A DNA stretch of 64,000 nt, from assembly GCA_006384855.1 (NCBI GenBank), contig VCJN01003588.1, positions 1-64,000 of the forward strand. Direction: 5' to 3'. The position numbers and the translations under genes were made by a program. Within the stretch, counting starts at the first letter, position 1; each line of letters opens with the position of its first letter. Shown in pieces: positions 1 to 27,529 of this stretch. The notes below the pieces were generated by a model that did no database searches, had not been told where the DNA came from, and was given only the letters and a program-made list of their open reading frames with translations. This stretch comes from Tetraselmis striata. Taxonomy: Eukaryota; Chlorophyta; Chlorodendrophyceae; Chlorodendrales; Chlorodendraceae.

Positions 1-18
1 CAACCAGTAGTCGCTAGT

Positions 19-1083
19 TCCCCTACCTCTTGGGTTGAGCGGAGGAAAAGGAGAGTCGCGTCCGAAATCGCCTGGAATACGAGAGAATCGATACCGGTTA
101 CAATACGGTTCTATCACGGATTTTTAGGCGTCCGTCCTCCGTCCGTCCGTCCGTCCTCCTGTGCTGCGTCTTCGCGTATGAACCGTCATACGTTCGATCT
201 GTGCTCGTTTGATTTCTAGGCACACCTCCGAAGACGGCAAGATTCTGAATGGATGCGCGTGTATTCTAGCTCAGGCACGTCATGTATTCGTCTGAAACGC
301 CAAAATAACGCGGTACCGCAGCGCGTTTTTATTGCTGAATCAGCAGCAAGCGAGACGCGCCCTCTATATTTATACAGCGACTATATACACGGTATAATTA
401 CATGAGCTAGCAGCAGAAGGCGATATCGGAAATCACCAAAATATACACGGTGGTCCGAGGATATGCTGTAACATGATGGTGTAAAAAGGGGTCGCCGCGG
501 TGCGGGGGCAGTCCGCCGACCCGGGGCCCGGCGTCCGTCGACGGACGGGCGACGGTCGAGCGGCGGCGTCCGGCGTCCGGTGCCGGTACAGGCGGCGGGC
601 GTGGCGATTCGCGCCGTGCCCGCCCCGTAGACCTGACGACCGGCCCGACCTGCGCGGCCTCGTGCGGGATGCGGGCCGCCTGTAGGCGGCTTGTACTGTA
701 TTGCTGATCTTGCAGTGCTGCCTTTTTTTTTTTTTTTTGGGTAATACCACTTTTAGCGGTGGGTTGGGTACCGGCCTTTTTGTAATGCACACCAGTGGTC
801 GGCGGCCCGCTTTTACGCGGCTTGCAGATTTAATCTGTGTTACAAAATAATAATAATACGTCTCTGTTGAAAAACAATAATTTACTGACGAAAAAAAATA
901 AATTACTGGCGAAAAAAAAATGCTGACAAATCTAACTCTAACGCTAATAAAAGCATTATTACCCGGAAACAACAGTAGTACAAGATCAACAGTCCAAGCC
1001 GGCTAAAAGCGGCCCGCATCCCGCACCACGCTCAACCCAAGAGGTAGGGGCACCACAAATCCCCGGCGCGAAGCGCCGCTTAG
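19..1083 (+). mobile_element. Helitron-like non-autonomous unit, copy 1
   Basis: First of three head-to-tail copies. It begins T|TCCCCTACC and ends GCGCCGCTTAG|T. A 21-bp sequence at 20-40 (CCCCTACCTCTTGGG then TTGAGC) is repeated in perfect inverted form at 1030-1050, followed by a GGCGC-GAA-GCGCC hairpin (about 1064-1076) just before the 3' end. An asymmetric inverted repeat, a 3'-subterminal hairpin and a T-T target are the known hallmarks of Helitron2/Helentron elements and their non-autonomous relatives. No Rep/helicase is encoded. Inside lie a T-run at 721-738, a stretch resembling the 3' end of the reverse-transcriptase element at 53.6 kb, and 45 bp matching the 3' end of the LINE at 37.5-40.1 kb. 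Family assignment is inference from the ends. Confidence 0.6.
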
Positions 1084-1125
1084 TACATGACTGGTCGGGT
1101 AAATATCTACCTACGGATTACCAGT

Positions 1126-2053
1126 TCCCCTACCTCTTGGGTTGAGCGGAGGAAAAGGAGAGCCGCGTCCGAAATCGCCTGGAATACGAGAGAATCAATA
1201 CCGGTTACAATACGGTTTTATCACGGAGTTTTAGGCGTCCGTCCTCCGTCCGTCCGTCCGTCCTCCTGTGCTGCGTCTTCGCGTATGAACCGTCATACGT
1301 TCGATCTGTGCTCGTTTGATTTCTAGGCACACCTCCGAAGACGGCAAGATTCTGAATGGATGCGCGTGTATTCTAGCTCAGGCACGTCATGTATTCGTCT
1401 GAAACGCCAAAATAACGCGGTACCGCAGCGCGTTTTTATTGCTGAATCAGCATTCGAGGCTATTCAGCGACTATTCCTTACCTATACGGTAGTCCAAGTA
1501 TGGTGCTGTAAAAAGGGGTCGCCGCGGTGCGGGGGCAGTCCGCCGACCCGGGGCCCGGCGTCCGTCGACGGACGGGCGACGGTCGAGCGGCGGCGTCCGG
1601 CGTCCGGTGCAGGTACAGGCGGCGGGCGTGGCGATTCGCGGCGTGCCCGCCCCGTAGACCTGACGACCGGCCCGACCTGCGCGGCCTCGTGCGGGATGCG
1701 GGCCGCCTGTAGGCGGCTTGTACTGTATTGCTGAGCTTGCAGTGCTGCCTTTTTTTTTTTTTTTTGGGTAATACAACTTTTAGCGGTGGGTTGGGTACCG
1801 GCCTTTTTGTAATGCACACCAGTGGTCGGCGGCCCGCTTTTACGCGGCTTGCAGATTTAATCTGTTTTACAAAATAAATTACTGACAAATCTATCTAACG
1901 CTAAAAGCATTATTACCCGGAAACAACAGTATTACAGGATCAACACTACTGTACAAGCCGGCTAAAAGCGGCCCGTATCCCGCACGGCCGCACCACGCTC
2001 AACCCAAGAGGTAGGGGCACCTCCACAAATCCCCGGCGCGAAGCGCCGCTTAG
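1126..2053 (+). mobile_element. Helitron-like non-autonomous unit, copy 2 (shorter variant)
   Basis: Same ends, inverted repeat and 3' hairpin as the flanking copies. It differs in the middle (about 1452-1510): the roughly 130-bp AT-rich segment found in copies 1 and 3, which contains the LINE-derived 45 bp, is replaced by a shorter related sequence. It lies 42 bp after copy 1 and 17 bp before copy 3. The sequence after copies 1 and 2 shares TACATG before diverging, so the copies abut with little intervening DNA. Confidence 0.6.
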
Positions 2054-2070
2054 TACATGCAATGATCCAT

Positions 2071-3124
2071 TCCCCTACCTCTTGGGTTGAGCGGAGGAAA
2101 AGGAGAGCCGCGTCCGAAATCGCCTGGAATACGAGAGAATCGATACCGGTTACAATACGGTTCTATCACGGATTTTAGGCGTCCGTCCTCCGTCCGTCCG
2201 TCCGTCCTCCTGTGCTGCGTCTTCGCGTATGAACCGTCATACGTTCGATCTGTGCTCGTTTGATTTCTAGGCACACCTCCGAAGACGGCAAGATTCTGAA
2301 TGGATGCGCGTGTATTCTAGCTCAGGCACGTCATGTATTCGTCTGAAACGCCAAAATAACGCGGTACCGCAGCGCGTTTTTATTGCTGAATCAGCAGCAA
2401 GCGAGACGCGCCCTCTATATTTATACAGCGACTATATACACGGTATAATTACATGAGCTAGCAGCAGAAGGCGATATCGGAAATCACCAAAATATACACG
2501 GTGGTCCGAGGATATGCTGCAACATGATGGTGTAAAAAGGGGTCGCCGCGGTGCGGGGGCAGTCCGCCGACCCGGGGCCCGGCGTCCGTCGACGGACGGG
2601 CGACGGTCGAGCGGCGGCGTCCGGCGTCCGGTGCCGGTACAGGCGGCGGGCGTGGCGATTCGCGCCGTGCCCGCCCCGTAGACCTGACGACCGGCCCGAC
2701 CTGCGCGGCCTCGTGCGGGATGCGGGCCGCCCGTAGGCGGCTTGTACTGTATTGCTGAGCTTGCAGTGCTGCCTTTTTTTTTTTTTTTTGGGTAATACAA
2801 CTTTTAGCGGTGGGTTGGGTACCGGCCTTTTTGTAATGCACACCAGTGGTCGGCGGCCCGCTTTTACGCGGCTTGCAGATTTAATCTGGTTTACAAAATA
2901 ATACATCTCTTTTGACAAATAAATTACTGACGGGAAAAAAAAATTACTGGCGAAAAAACAAATACTGACAAATCTATAACGCTAATAAAAGCATTATTAC
3001 CCGGAAACAACAGTAGTACAAGATCAACAGTCCAAGCCGGCTAAAAGCTGCCCGCATCCCGCACCACGCTCAACCCAAGAGGTAGGGGCACCTCCACAAA
3101 TCCCCGGCGCGAAGCGCCGCTTAG
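2071..3124 (+). mobile_element. Helitron-like non-autonomous unit, copy 3
   Basis: Near-identical to copy 1 over its whole length, including the segment absent from copy 2, so copies 1 and 3 are closer to each other than either is to the middle copy. Starts T|TCCCCTACC and ends CTTAG|T after the GGCGC-GAA-GCGCC hairpin. The 3' flank (GTAGAAATAC) differs from the flank of the other two, marking the true right boundary of the array. Confidence 0.6.
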
Positions 3125-4158
3125 TGTAGAAATACAAATTAAGAAATATCCGCGCCACCAGCTCGCTGCAGACAGGGCGGGCACCCGGCGGACCGGCACA
3201 TGGCCAGGACTGCGGAGCGACACCCCCTAGAGCAGCCGAATGCGTTGTGCTTGAGCTCCTGGCTGACCTTGCTCGCGGGGCTGCAGCGGTATCAAACGGC
3301 GGACGGACCACAGCAGCGGGAAGCATCATCTTCCCCGGATCCGTAGGATTCGTGGTGCCGCGGCTCGCCTGCGAGCGCGGCTGTCAGTGGGCAGCGAGCG
3401 GGACCGCATCTCGCGCGGCGGCGGTGACGGCCCGGTACGTGCCTGTTAATCTTTCTCGCGCTAATATACTGGCTTCTGGATCGCGCCTAGTAGTTAACGC
3501 CCTATGTTAGCATTACATACCCCGGGCGCCTTGGGAGCGTCAGGCTGCCTGAGGGCCGCCTCGGCTGGGTAGGTGGGGGGGGGGGGGGGGGGAGGTCAGG
3601 CAGGTGGCGCATACACCCCCCCGCACTGCTCCCCACCTACCCTGCCAGGTGGTGCAGCGGGCATTCCTTTCCCTTTACCCGGCTGCCCGGGAAACTTCCC
3701 GCCGGCACCTCTCTGCTGGTGCTGCCGAGAGACGAGCTCCCTTCGGCGCGAACCGCCCCGCTGGCCCGCGCACGCCGATCCAACAATTCCATCACCCCGC
3801 CGCCTCTCCCTTTCAACCAAAAACCGATACCTGACCCTATTTTCCCGGGATCCGTTCCTACATTCACCCCGGAAGTTATCCTGCAAGCGGCTGGCGGTGC
3901 TTCACCCGGCCAAGGCGACTGATAGCGTGCCCTGTGGCTCGACGCCGCCAGTGATCACAGGCGGGGCGATTAATTGGAAGGCGCCACCGCGAGCCCCCCC
4001 CCCCCCCCCCCCCCCCCCCGCCACCAGCGCCAGAGCACTTCCCTAAATACGCAGTTTCCAAGGAATCCAGGCGGCTTGCTTGCGGGGCAGTTTCCCATAC
4101 CCAGGGTGGGCGCCACGCCCAGATGTGATTAAGCGCCGGCTGGTCATCAAGCGCAGCC
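3125..4158 (+). promoter_or_regulatory. upstream region of the CHD1-type gene
   Basis: About 1 kb between the transposon array and the first CHD exon. No convincing reading frame or TATA box is visible. It holds an 18-nt G tract (3575-3592) and a 26-nt C tract (3994-4019). By position it should contain promoter and 5' leader; the transcription start cannot be placed. Confidence 0.35.
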
Positions 4159-21806
<17,648 letters not shown>

Positions 21807-22742
21807 CGCGCTGCAGCCGTGGCGGCCACAGCAAACGGCGTTGAAGAGTGAGGCTCGCTGTCGGCGATGCGGGTGGCCGCCCATGGGGCCGAGCTAGCCC
21901 GGCGAGTCCTGGCCGCGCCACCCTACTACCAGCTGCAGGCAACCACCGCCGTTGCTGTGTGGCAGCCACAGGTTTTAAGAACCTAGCGGGGATGCAGCCG
22001 CGGCAAGAAGTCTGTGGCTGCGCAAGCGCTGCATTGGCCGGGGATCGGCTGTAATAGTGGGCACCCCCTGCCACATCCCTCCCGGCAAGCCGCGGTGCAT
22101 GTGGCGAGCATACCCACTAGCACGCACGCCGTCGCTGGGAATTTGTTTGACTCGTGCGGCCACTGACGCGTCGATGAGGCAGGTGTATTTACAGTAGTTG
22201 GTCAGTACTACTGTGATTATCAGTTGCCGTGCTGCAGTCGCAGTAACTGCTATGTTTGCGTCATATATATACAATATATTGGATATCAATATGCTGCCAG
22301 ATTTTGCGGTGGCTGATGCCCTTCATCGTCTGATAATGGCGGCGCTGCTGGTTGATTTTTTCTGCTGATGGAACACCTCACGCACAGTTATTATAGCGCG
22401 CCAGCTCGACTTACAATGTATATATGCAAGCATCACGGTGGTATCCCACTATGTACGGGCTGGTTCATTCGCAAATCATTGTTGTTTGTTATATAATGAT
22501 GTAGCATCGTGTACCTGTATGTGCGTACTGATTTATTCCGATTCAATTTTAACAATTCTGCTTATTTAAATTGCAATAATCGTATCGCTCATTTTTGCTG
22601 CGGCGTATCGGCATCGACGTATGTATGTATCGGGGCGTTCTATTAGTACTAGTGATGAGGTAGCAAGGTTCGTTTTTCAGTCATCGGCGCACCACTGCTG
22701 GCTTGCTACAAGCCTAGCCTAGAGCAAGCAGAATTGTTCGCG
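21807..22742. other. 3' UTR of CHD1-type gene and intergenic DNA
   Basis: No convincing reading frame. GC content falls along the stretch from the gene end towards AT-rich repeats. It contains the candidate polyadenylation motif at 22050 and otherwise nothing recognised. Confidence 0.6.
22050..22054 (+). terminator. candidate polyadenylation signal TGTAA
   Basis: TGTAA lies about 245 nt after the CHD1-type stop codon. UGUAA is the known polyadenylation signal of green algae; its use here is inferred from position. Confidence 0.45.
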
Positions 22743-22743
22743 A

Positions 22744-22777
<34 letters not shown>

Positions 22778-23030
22778 CGCATGCATGTATATGTATATAT
22801 TGTACATGTGTATTGTGTACATATTTATATGCCTACATATATTCATATTTATATGCATATTTGTATACATACATGCAAATGTATAGTGTATCGATATATG
22901 TATATATATGTTGCTAGGTGCATGTACACACACATATATCCATCTACATATGTATATGAATACGTATATATGTATATATACATATATGTATACATATCGA
23001 TATCTGTGTTAGTGTGTGTATATGTTAAGA
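22743..23030. repeat. AT-rich microsatellite block (TA/CATA type)
   Basis: A (TA)n run at 22743-22777 is followed by imperfect TATATG/CATA repeats up to the palindrome array. Low-melting DNA on one side of the array; similar repeats return at 24095-24165. Confidence 0.9.
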
Positions 23031-23044
23031 CCCAGGTACGAAAA

Positions 23045-23642
23045 TGCCCTGTGTACACACAGGTCGCCCTGTGTATACACAGGTCATCAATTTGACCTGT
23101 GTGTACACAGGTCATACTTTTAATTGACCTGTGTACACACAGGTCATTATTTTGTCTGTGTATACACAGGTCGATACCGTAATGACCTGTTTGTACACGG
23201 GTCATGTTTACTTTGACCCGTGTACACACAGGTCACTTTTCATGACCCGTGTACAAACAGGTCAAAGTGATCATGACCCGTGTACACACAAGTCATTACG
23301 GTATCGACCTGTGTATACACGGGTCACCAATGATACCTAAAACCCGACACCTTGTTTGCACATGGGGCATCTGTGAAATGGCATGGGTGAAAACATGTAC
23401 TTGGGTCATATGTTAGATGACCTGTGTACAAACAAGGCAGCGATGTTCGCACTTGGGTCATTTTCTATGACCTGTGTGTACACAGAGTGATTTCAAGTGA
23501 CCTGTGTATACACAGGTCATGGCCAAAATGACCTGTGTGTACACAGGTCAATGCAAGTGACCTATGTGTACACAGGTCATACAAGGTTATGCCCTGTGTA
23601 TACACATGGCATTTTGACCATGACCTGTGTATACATAGGGCA
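23045..23642. repeat. phased array of 17 copies of a 22-bp palindrome
   Basis: Each copy is half-site TGACCTGTGTR followed by its reverse complement (YACACAGGTCA), with few mismatches. Starts: 23045, 23065, 23093, 23125, 23152, 23183, 23214, 23243, 23274, 23305, then after a gap with decayed copies 23418, 23468, 23498, 23529, 23558, 23590, 23621. Most start-to-start distances are 29-32 bp, close to three turns of DNA, leaving spacers of 7-10 bp that differ in sequence. Several variant copies keep matching changes in both halves or mirror each other across the array. No gene overlaps it. Function unknown; it resembles a cluster of binding sites for a dimeric protein, or a satellite. Confidence 0.92.
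23157..23319. repeat. large inverted repeat inside the palindrome array
   Basis: The arm 23158-23235 is nearly the reverse complement of 23243-23319 around a short centre near 23239, including the spacers: GATACCGTAA on the left mirrors TTACGGTATC on the right. Half the first cluster is thus an inverted duplication of the other half, able to form a cruciform of about 77 bp per arm. Confidence 0.85.
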
Positions 23643-24101
23643 TTTTCGTACATGGGCATTTTCTTAATATACACATATATACACACCAATATTAACATCA
23701 AATACATCCCAAAACGCGAAACCAAAAATCGCGACACCATTCCCACATGGTCATATAAAAGTGTGGGCCACACTTACCGCGTCGTACTCACACCAAAACA
23801 TCACCCTGTGTATGCGAAGTATCATCCACCTTGCATGCAAGGATTGAAACTAGGTCATTCAGGCTATGGAGCAAGCCCTAGGCAGCAATTCCGGTGTTTT
23901 TGGAGCAAATTCATGGCGCACAATTCTCGCTAGAATTATTTGATCCGCAAGAATGAGTGGTACAGTCAATACAAGTATTATTCTCAGCCACAGGAACCCA
24001 ATGCAATCAAATCAAATACATATTAATGACTGTCCACATATATGTATATACTATGCATAGAGATATATAGATGTTCGTGTATATATACAGGGAAATATAC
24101 A

Positions 24102-24133
<32 letters not shown>

Positions 24134-25660
24134 GATATGCAGATAGATGTATAGATATATATATATTTTTTGGTTCAAAGCATGCTGTAGTGAAATGGGG
24201 CGTCAGGCGTGGCGCTTGCTTTATGTGCATCGCTAACGAGGGCCACGGGCCAGGTATGAGTGGGTCATGTGCAAGCACGACCAACACAATATTTCATCAC
24301 CACCGGGGGCTGGGCTTCAGGATACACTAGGACGGTGTAAAGTTGCCCGCCCGCGTTGCGACCACATGCTATCACTAGCGTCCATCAAATTCGATCGACT
24401 GTACGTACACCCCCCAAAGAGTGCGCGCGTGCCTAAACGTGCTTAGATTGTCATGTAAAATCGAAAACCACCATATCTACGCTCGGCACCGAAACAAGCA
24501 CCCCCCCCCCCCCCCCCCCAACTACCAAATCCCCCATCTAACAACGGCCGCGATGGCGCCCGCTTCGGGATGGGAGCCCCCGCACGATACCTAGAGCGGG
24601 CGGGACGCTCCGGCTGCCTTAGTCAAACTAGGTATCCTCTACGGGACACCTACTAATGTTCGGAATGGACGGTAACATGGCACCGCCCTAGCCCGACGCC
24701 TAGCTGTGCCGCGGGTCGATGCTGCGACAAGCGGACCAACAACCAACGCCCTGCCTGGGGATCTATGCCGAACTCTGCGCAGAAGACGGAGAAGCCGCGA
24801 ACCCAGTGATAGTAGACATGCGGGGCAGCCCAAGGCTGCAACGGAAGGAGGCGGGGATGAAAACAGAAGAGCAAGGCCGGTAGCCGGAGCTGTAATACAC
24901 ATTGTTCCCTACTATGGTTATAGATGGCATGCCCTGAGAACAACTCGATCCGGGCGGCGGAAAGCACCGGATTAGCACGTTGTAATTCAATTTCAATTTC
25001 AATTGAAGGCCGTATTCGACGGGCTTGGCGATACTTGCTTCGGGCGCGCTGCAGGCGATGGAGTCGGGGGCAAGCACAGCCATAGAGAAAGTAAGACTAT
25101 TCACCGAGACAAAGGGGTGGGGTTGGGAGGTATTCTGTAGTCGAGACATGCATGCGCAGCCTTGTCAAGGCTTGACCAGGCTGCGCATGCATGTGGCATC
25201 TTCCACAAAAAGGCTCGACAGGCTCCGAGGATGAAAGGGAGAAATTGATATTGATATTGTTTACAACGTCTAGTCTGCTGCATCCACTCGCTCAGACTAA
25301 GCTGCTCTTAGGACCTGCTATCTCTAACCACGGTGGGGAACACGAAGTGTTATCACAGCTCAAGGTATCGGCCATCCTCCTATGTTTCCTAGCCCCTCCT
25401 CCTTCCAGTGGGCTATAGCTAAGACAGCAGCGTCCCCCTGTTGCCCCTACCTGAGTCAGACCCATCCCATCCATAGCTCAGCATATGCACGCTAAGGCGG
25501 CCAGAGGCGTCTCGCTTGCTACTACTGAGGTGTGATGGGGGAGGGGGGCTAACCGGAATAGCTGCATGGTGCTCAGTATTTATGTACCGCTGAGCCGGCT
25601 AGCTTGGTGGGGTGGGGCTACAATGCCCTCCATCTCTAATATTTTTGGCACAGTATAGTG
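23643..25660. other. intergenic region without recognised genes
   Basis: Contains a CATA microsatellite (about 24095-24130), a C tract at 24501-24519, a 16-bp-arm hairpin at 25146-25194 and no reading frame with coding character. Short frames at 24639-25418 overlap on both strands with no family features. Confidence 0.5.
25146..25194. repeat. hairpin with perfect 16-bp arms
   Basis: ACATGCATGCGCAGCC at 25146-25161 is exactly inverted at 25179-25194. The loop TTGTCAAGGCTTGACCA is itself nearly self-complementary, so the whole 49 bp can fold as one long stem. No terminator or RNA-gene context is visible. Confidence 0.85.
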
Positions 25661-25679
25661 CGTTTAATGGCATGATGAC

Positions 25680-26910
25680 TTCGTCTCGTGCCTGTACCAA
25701 GCCCGCGGGTCGGGAGATACATTGTCTCTAATACTTGCGGGGAAAGTGCTGGTAAATTCGAAAACATGAATCCGAGCGTATCGGCTAAAAACGTCCGTAG
25801 TTATTGGGTTGAGGCGCTGATAGTCGCGGGCGTGCGTCCGGCTTGGGGTTGGGTGCCTTGCCGGCGGAGAGTATCCGCAGACGGTCCACATGCAGCTGCA
25901 AGGGGGTCGTCCGGCGCGGGGGGCGACGGAGGCGGTGAGCCTCTGCCGCGAGCTGGGCCAGGCGGGACGCCTGGGCTGGTGTGCTGGTTGTGGAGGATTG
26001 CTCGAGGGGGGCGGTGGCCTCCGAGGCCTCTCTTGTCGCAGTGGGGGCTTGGGCTGCGGCCGCTGGAGCCGGCTAGGGATGCGGGGCTGGATCGGATGTT
26101 TTCGCTGGCTGGTCGACTTCCGGTGGCGAGTCGTCGCCGTCCATCTCCGTATCTTGAAGGGCTGCCGCGGCCGGGGTGTGGGCCGCTTGTAGCTGGCTAG
26201 TTGGTGGTGGCGGGAGCTCCCGGGGGAGCTGGCCGTGGTGCATCGCCGATTGGTCGGCTGTAGTCGGCGCCGGTTGGTGAATAGTCGCCATCTTCGCCCG
26301 CCCATGTAGATAGGTGCATGCATGGTACTGGCTGCGACGAGTGTCGCGTCGGGTCCCGTGTTAGTGGCGAGTCCGGCTCTGATCACCTCTGCCGGAGCGG
26401 CGGCAGCCGGCATGCATAGGGGCGTCGTGAGTTGATGTGTATGTATACCCCGAGCTTGGGGCCGAGGGTACGGATCGGGTTCAGAAACATACGGCTGCGG
26501 CGCAAGTTGACTCCCGTTACACGGTTGCGGGTCGCCAGATCGCTGAATAGCAGGGCGACTTGTGTGACACAATTGGTACCAAGGGGAAGATCGATTGGGG
26601 GTTGGCGGGACTGGCGGCTCAAAACGCGGAGGAGACGGCGGACAACAGGTGGGAGTCGGGTGCCTGTGAATTTTTCCGCGGCAATGGTTGTTGGGATTTT
26701 GGGGGGTTGGGCTCTGCCGCTGCGCGGCGCTTCGATAGTGGCGCCGACCGCGGCCTCATGTTGCTCCTCGGGTCCGGTGTTGTCCATGTTGGCTGTTGTG
26801 ATAGTCTCCTGTGATGCTTGCTCTTCACGCCTCTGTGGGCGCTGGCCGGCAGTTGGCCTGGTGGTGGGTCGTCCGGTCGTCGGGCTGTCCACCGTCCGTT
26901 GCACAAGAGT
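25680..26910 (-). pseudogene. decayed Pro/Ala/Arg-rich coding sequence, unrecognised
   Basis: Reading the minus strand from about 26.9 kb down, coding character (few stops, Pro/Ala/Thr-rich, acidic patches such as QDTEMDGDDSPPEV) passes between frames over 1.2 kb. The upstream part reads MDNTGPEEQHEAAVG and later GTNCVTQVALLFSDLATRN. No domain is recognised. Low-complexity composition and broken frames suggest an old mobile-element protein or a degraded gene. Confidence is low because GC-rich DNA gives long frames by chance. Confidence 0.25.
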
Positions 26911-27529
26911 GCACTATCATCACCAGTAGAGCCGCGCCGGCTCGCCCGGATTTAGTACATACGCAGTACTTCGATCGCCCGGTGTTAAGGGCCGGCTGGA
27001 AAGTGAGAAGTCTATGAAAGGGAGACGGTGGAGCATGCCTTGGGCTATGATGCTCCCATCAATGAGGCAGTCCTTGGGAGGAAAATCGCTTTTCAATTCT
27101 CGCCAACATGCAACGCGAAGAGCGCAAAGGGGCCAACCGCAATAGGGCACGCATATCACGGAAGGACAGTGGTGATCCCTCTGATTCCGTAAAACGCGGT
27201 TAGACAAGCAGACGAACTGGGTCTATGAGAGCAAGATGCTATTGACAATCGAATGGCGGATCAGCGGGCTACAACTTATAATCCTTTCGACCTTTGAAGT
27301 GTCGAAAATAGCAAGTATCGAGACTCGAGGTCACCTCGATTCCGAAATCAACATGCAAACAATACCTTTACATGGAAAGAAGCCGGCCGCGAAGACGGCC
27401 AAGCGGCTCCCGGAGAAGAAAAAGTGACTTCCTAAGCCCTCTTATAACATCGCACCTAATTGATGTGACGTGATGTTCCTGAAAATAAGGTGTAGTACGA
27501 CCATGAAACGGTATTGCGATGTTTTCAGA
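26911..27529. other. no recognised feature
   Basis: Between two decayed coding stretches. One short frame ends with a basic tail (KKPAAKTAKRLPEKKK) at 27427, but no start, domain or partner could be supported. Confidence 0.4.

Noticed and set aside
407-2918. Long minus-strand frames in the three tandem units as genes
   Set aside because: They repeat with each unit in several frames, run through the T-rich tract and have no domain; they reflect GC-rich repeat sequence.
23045-23642. CRISPR array
   Set aside because: Repeats are palindromic and regularly spaced, but spacers are only 7-10 bp, there are no cas genes, and the genome is eukaryotic.
23045-23642. Nuclear-receptor response elements (AGGTCA half-sites)
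   Set aside because: AGGTCA inverted pairs are present, but nuclear receptors are animal proteins; the similarity is taken as coincidence.
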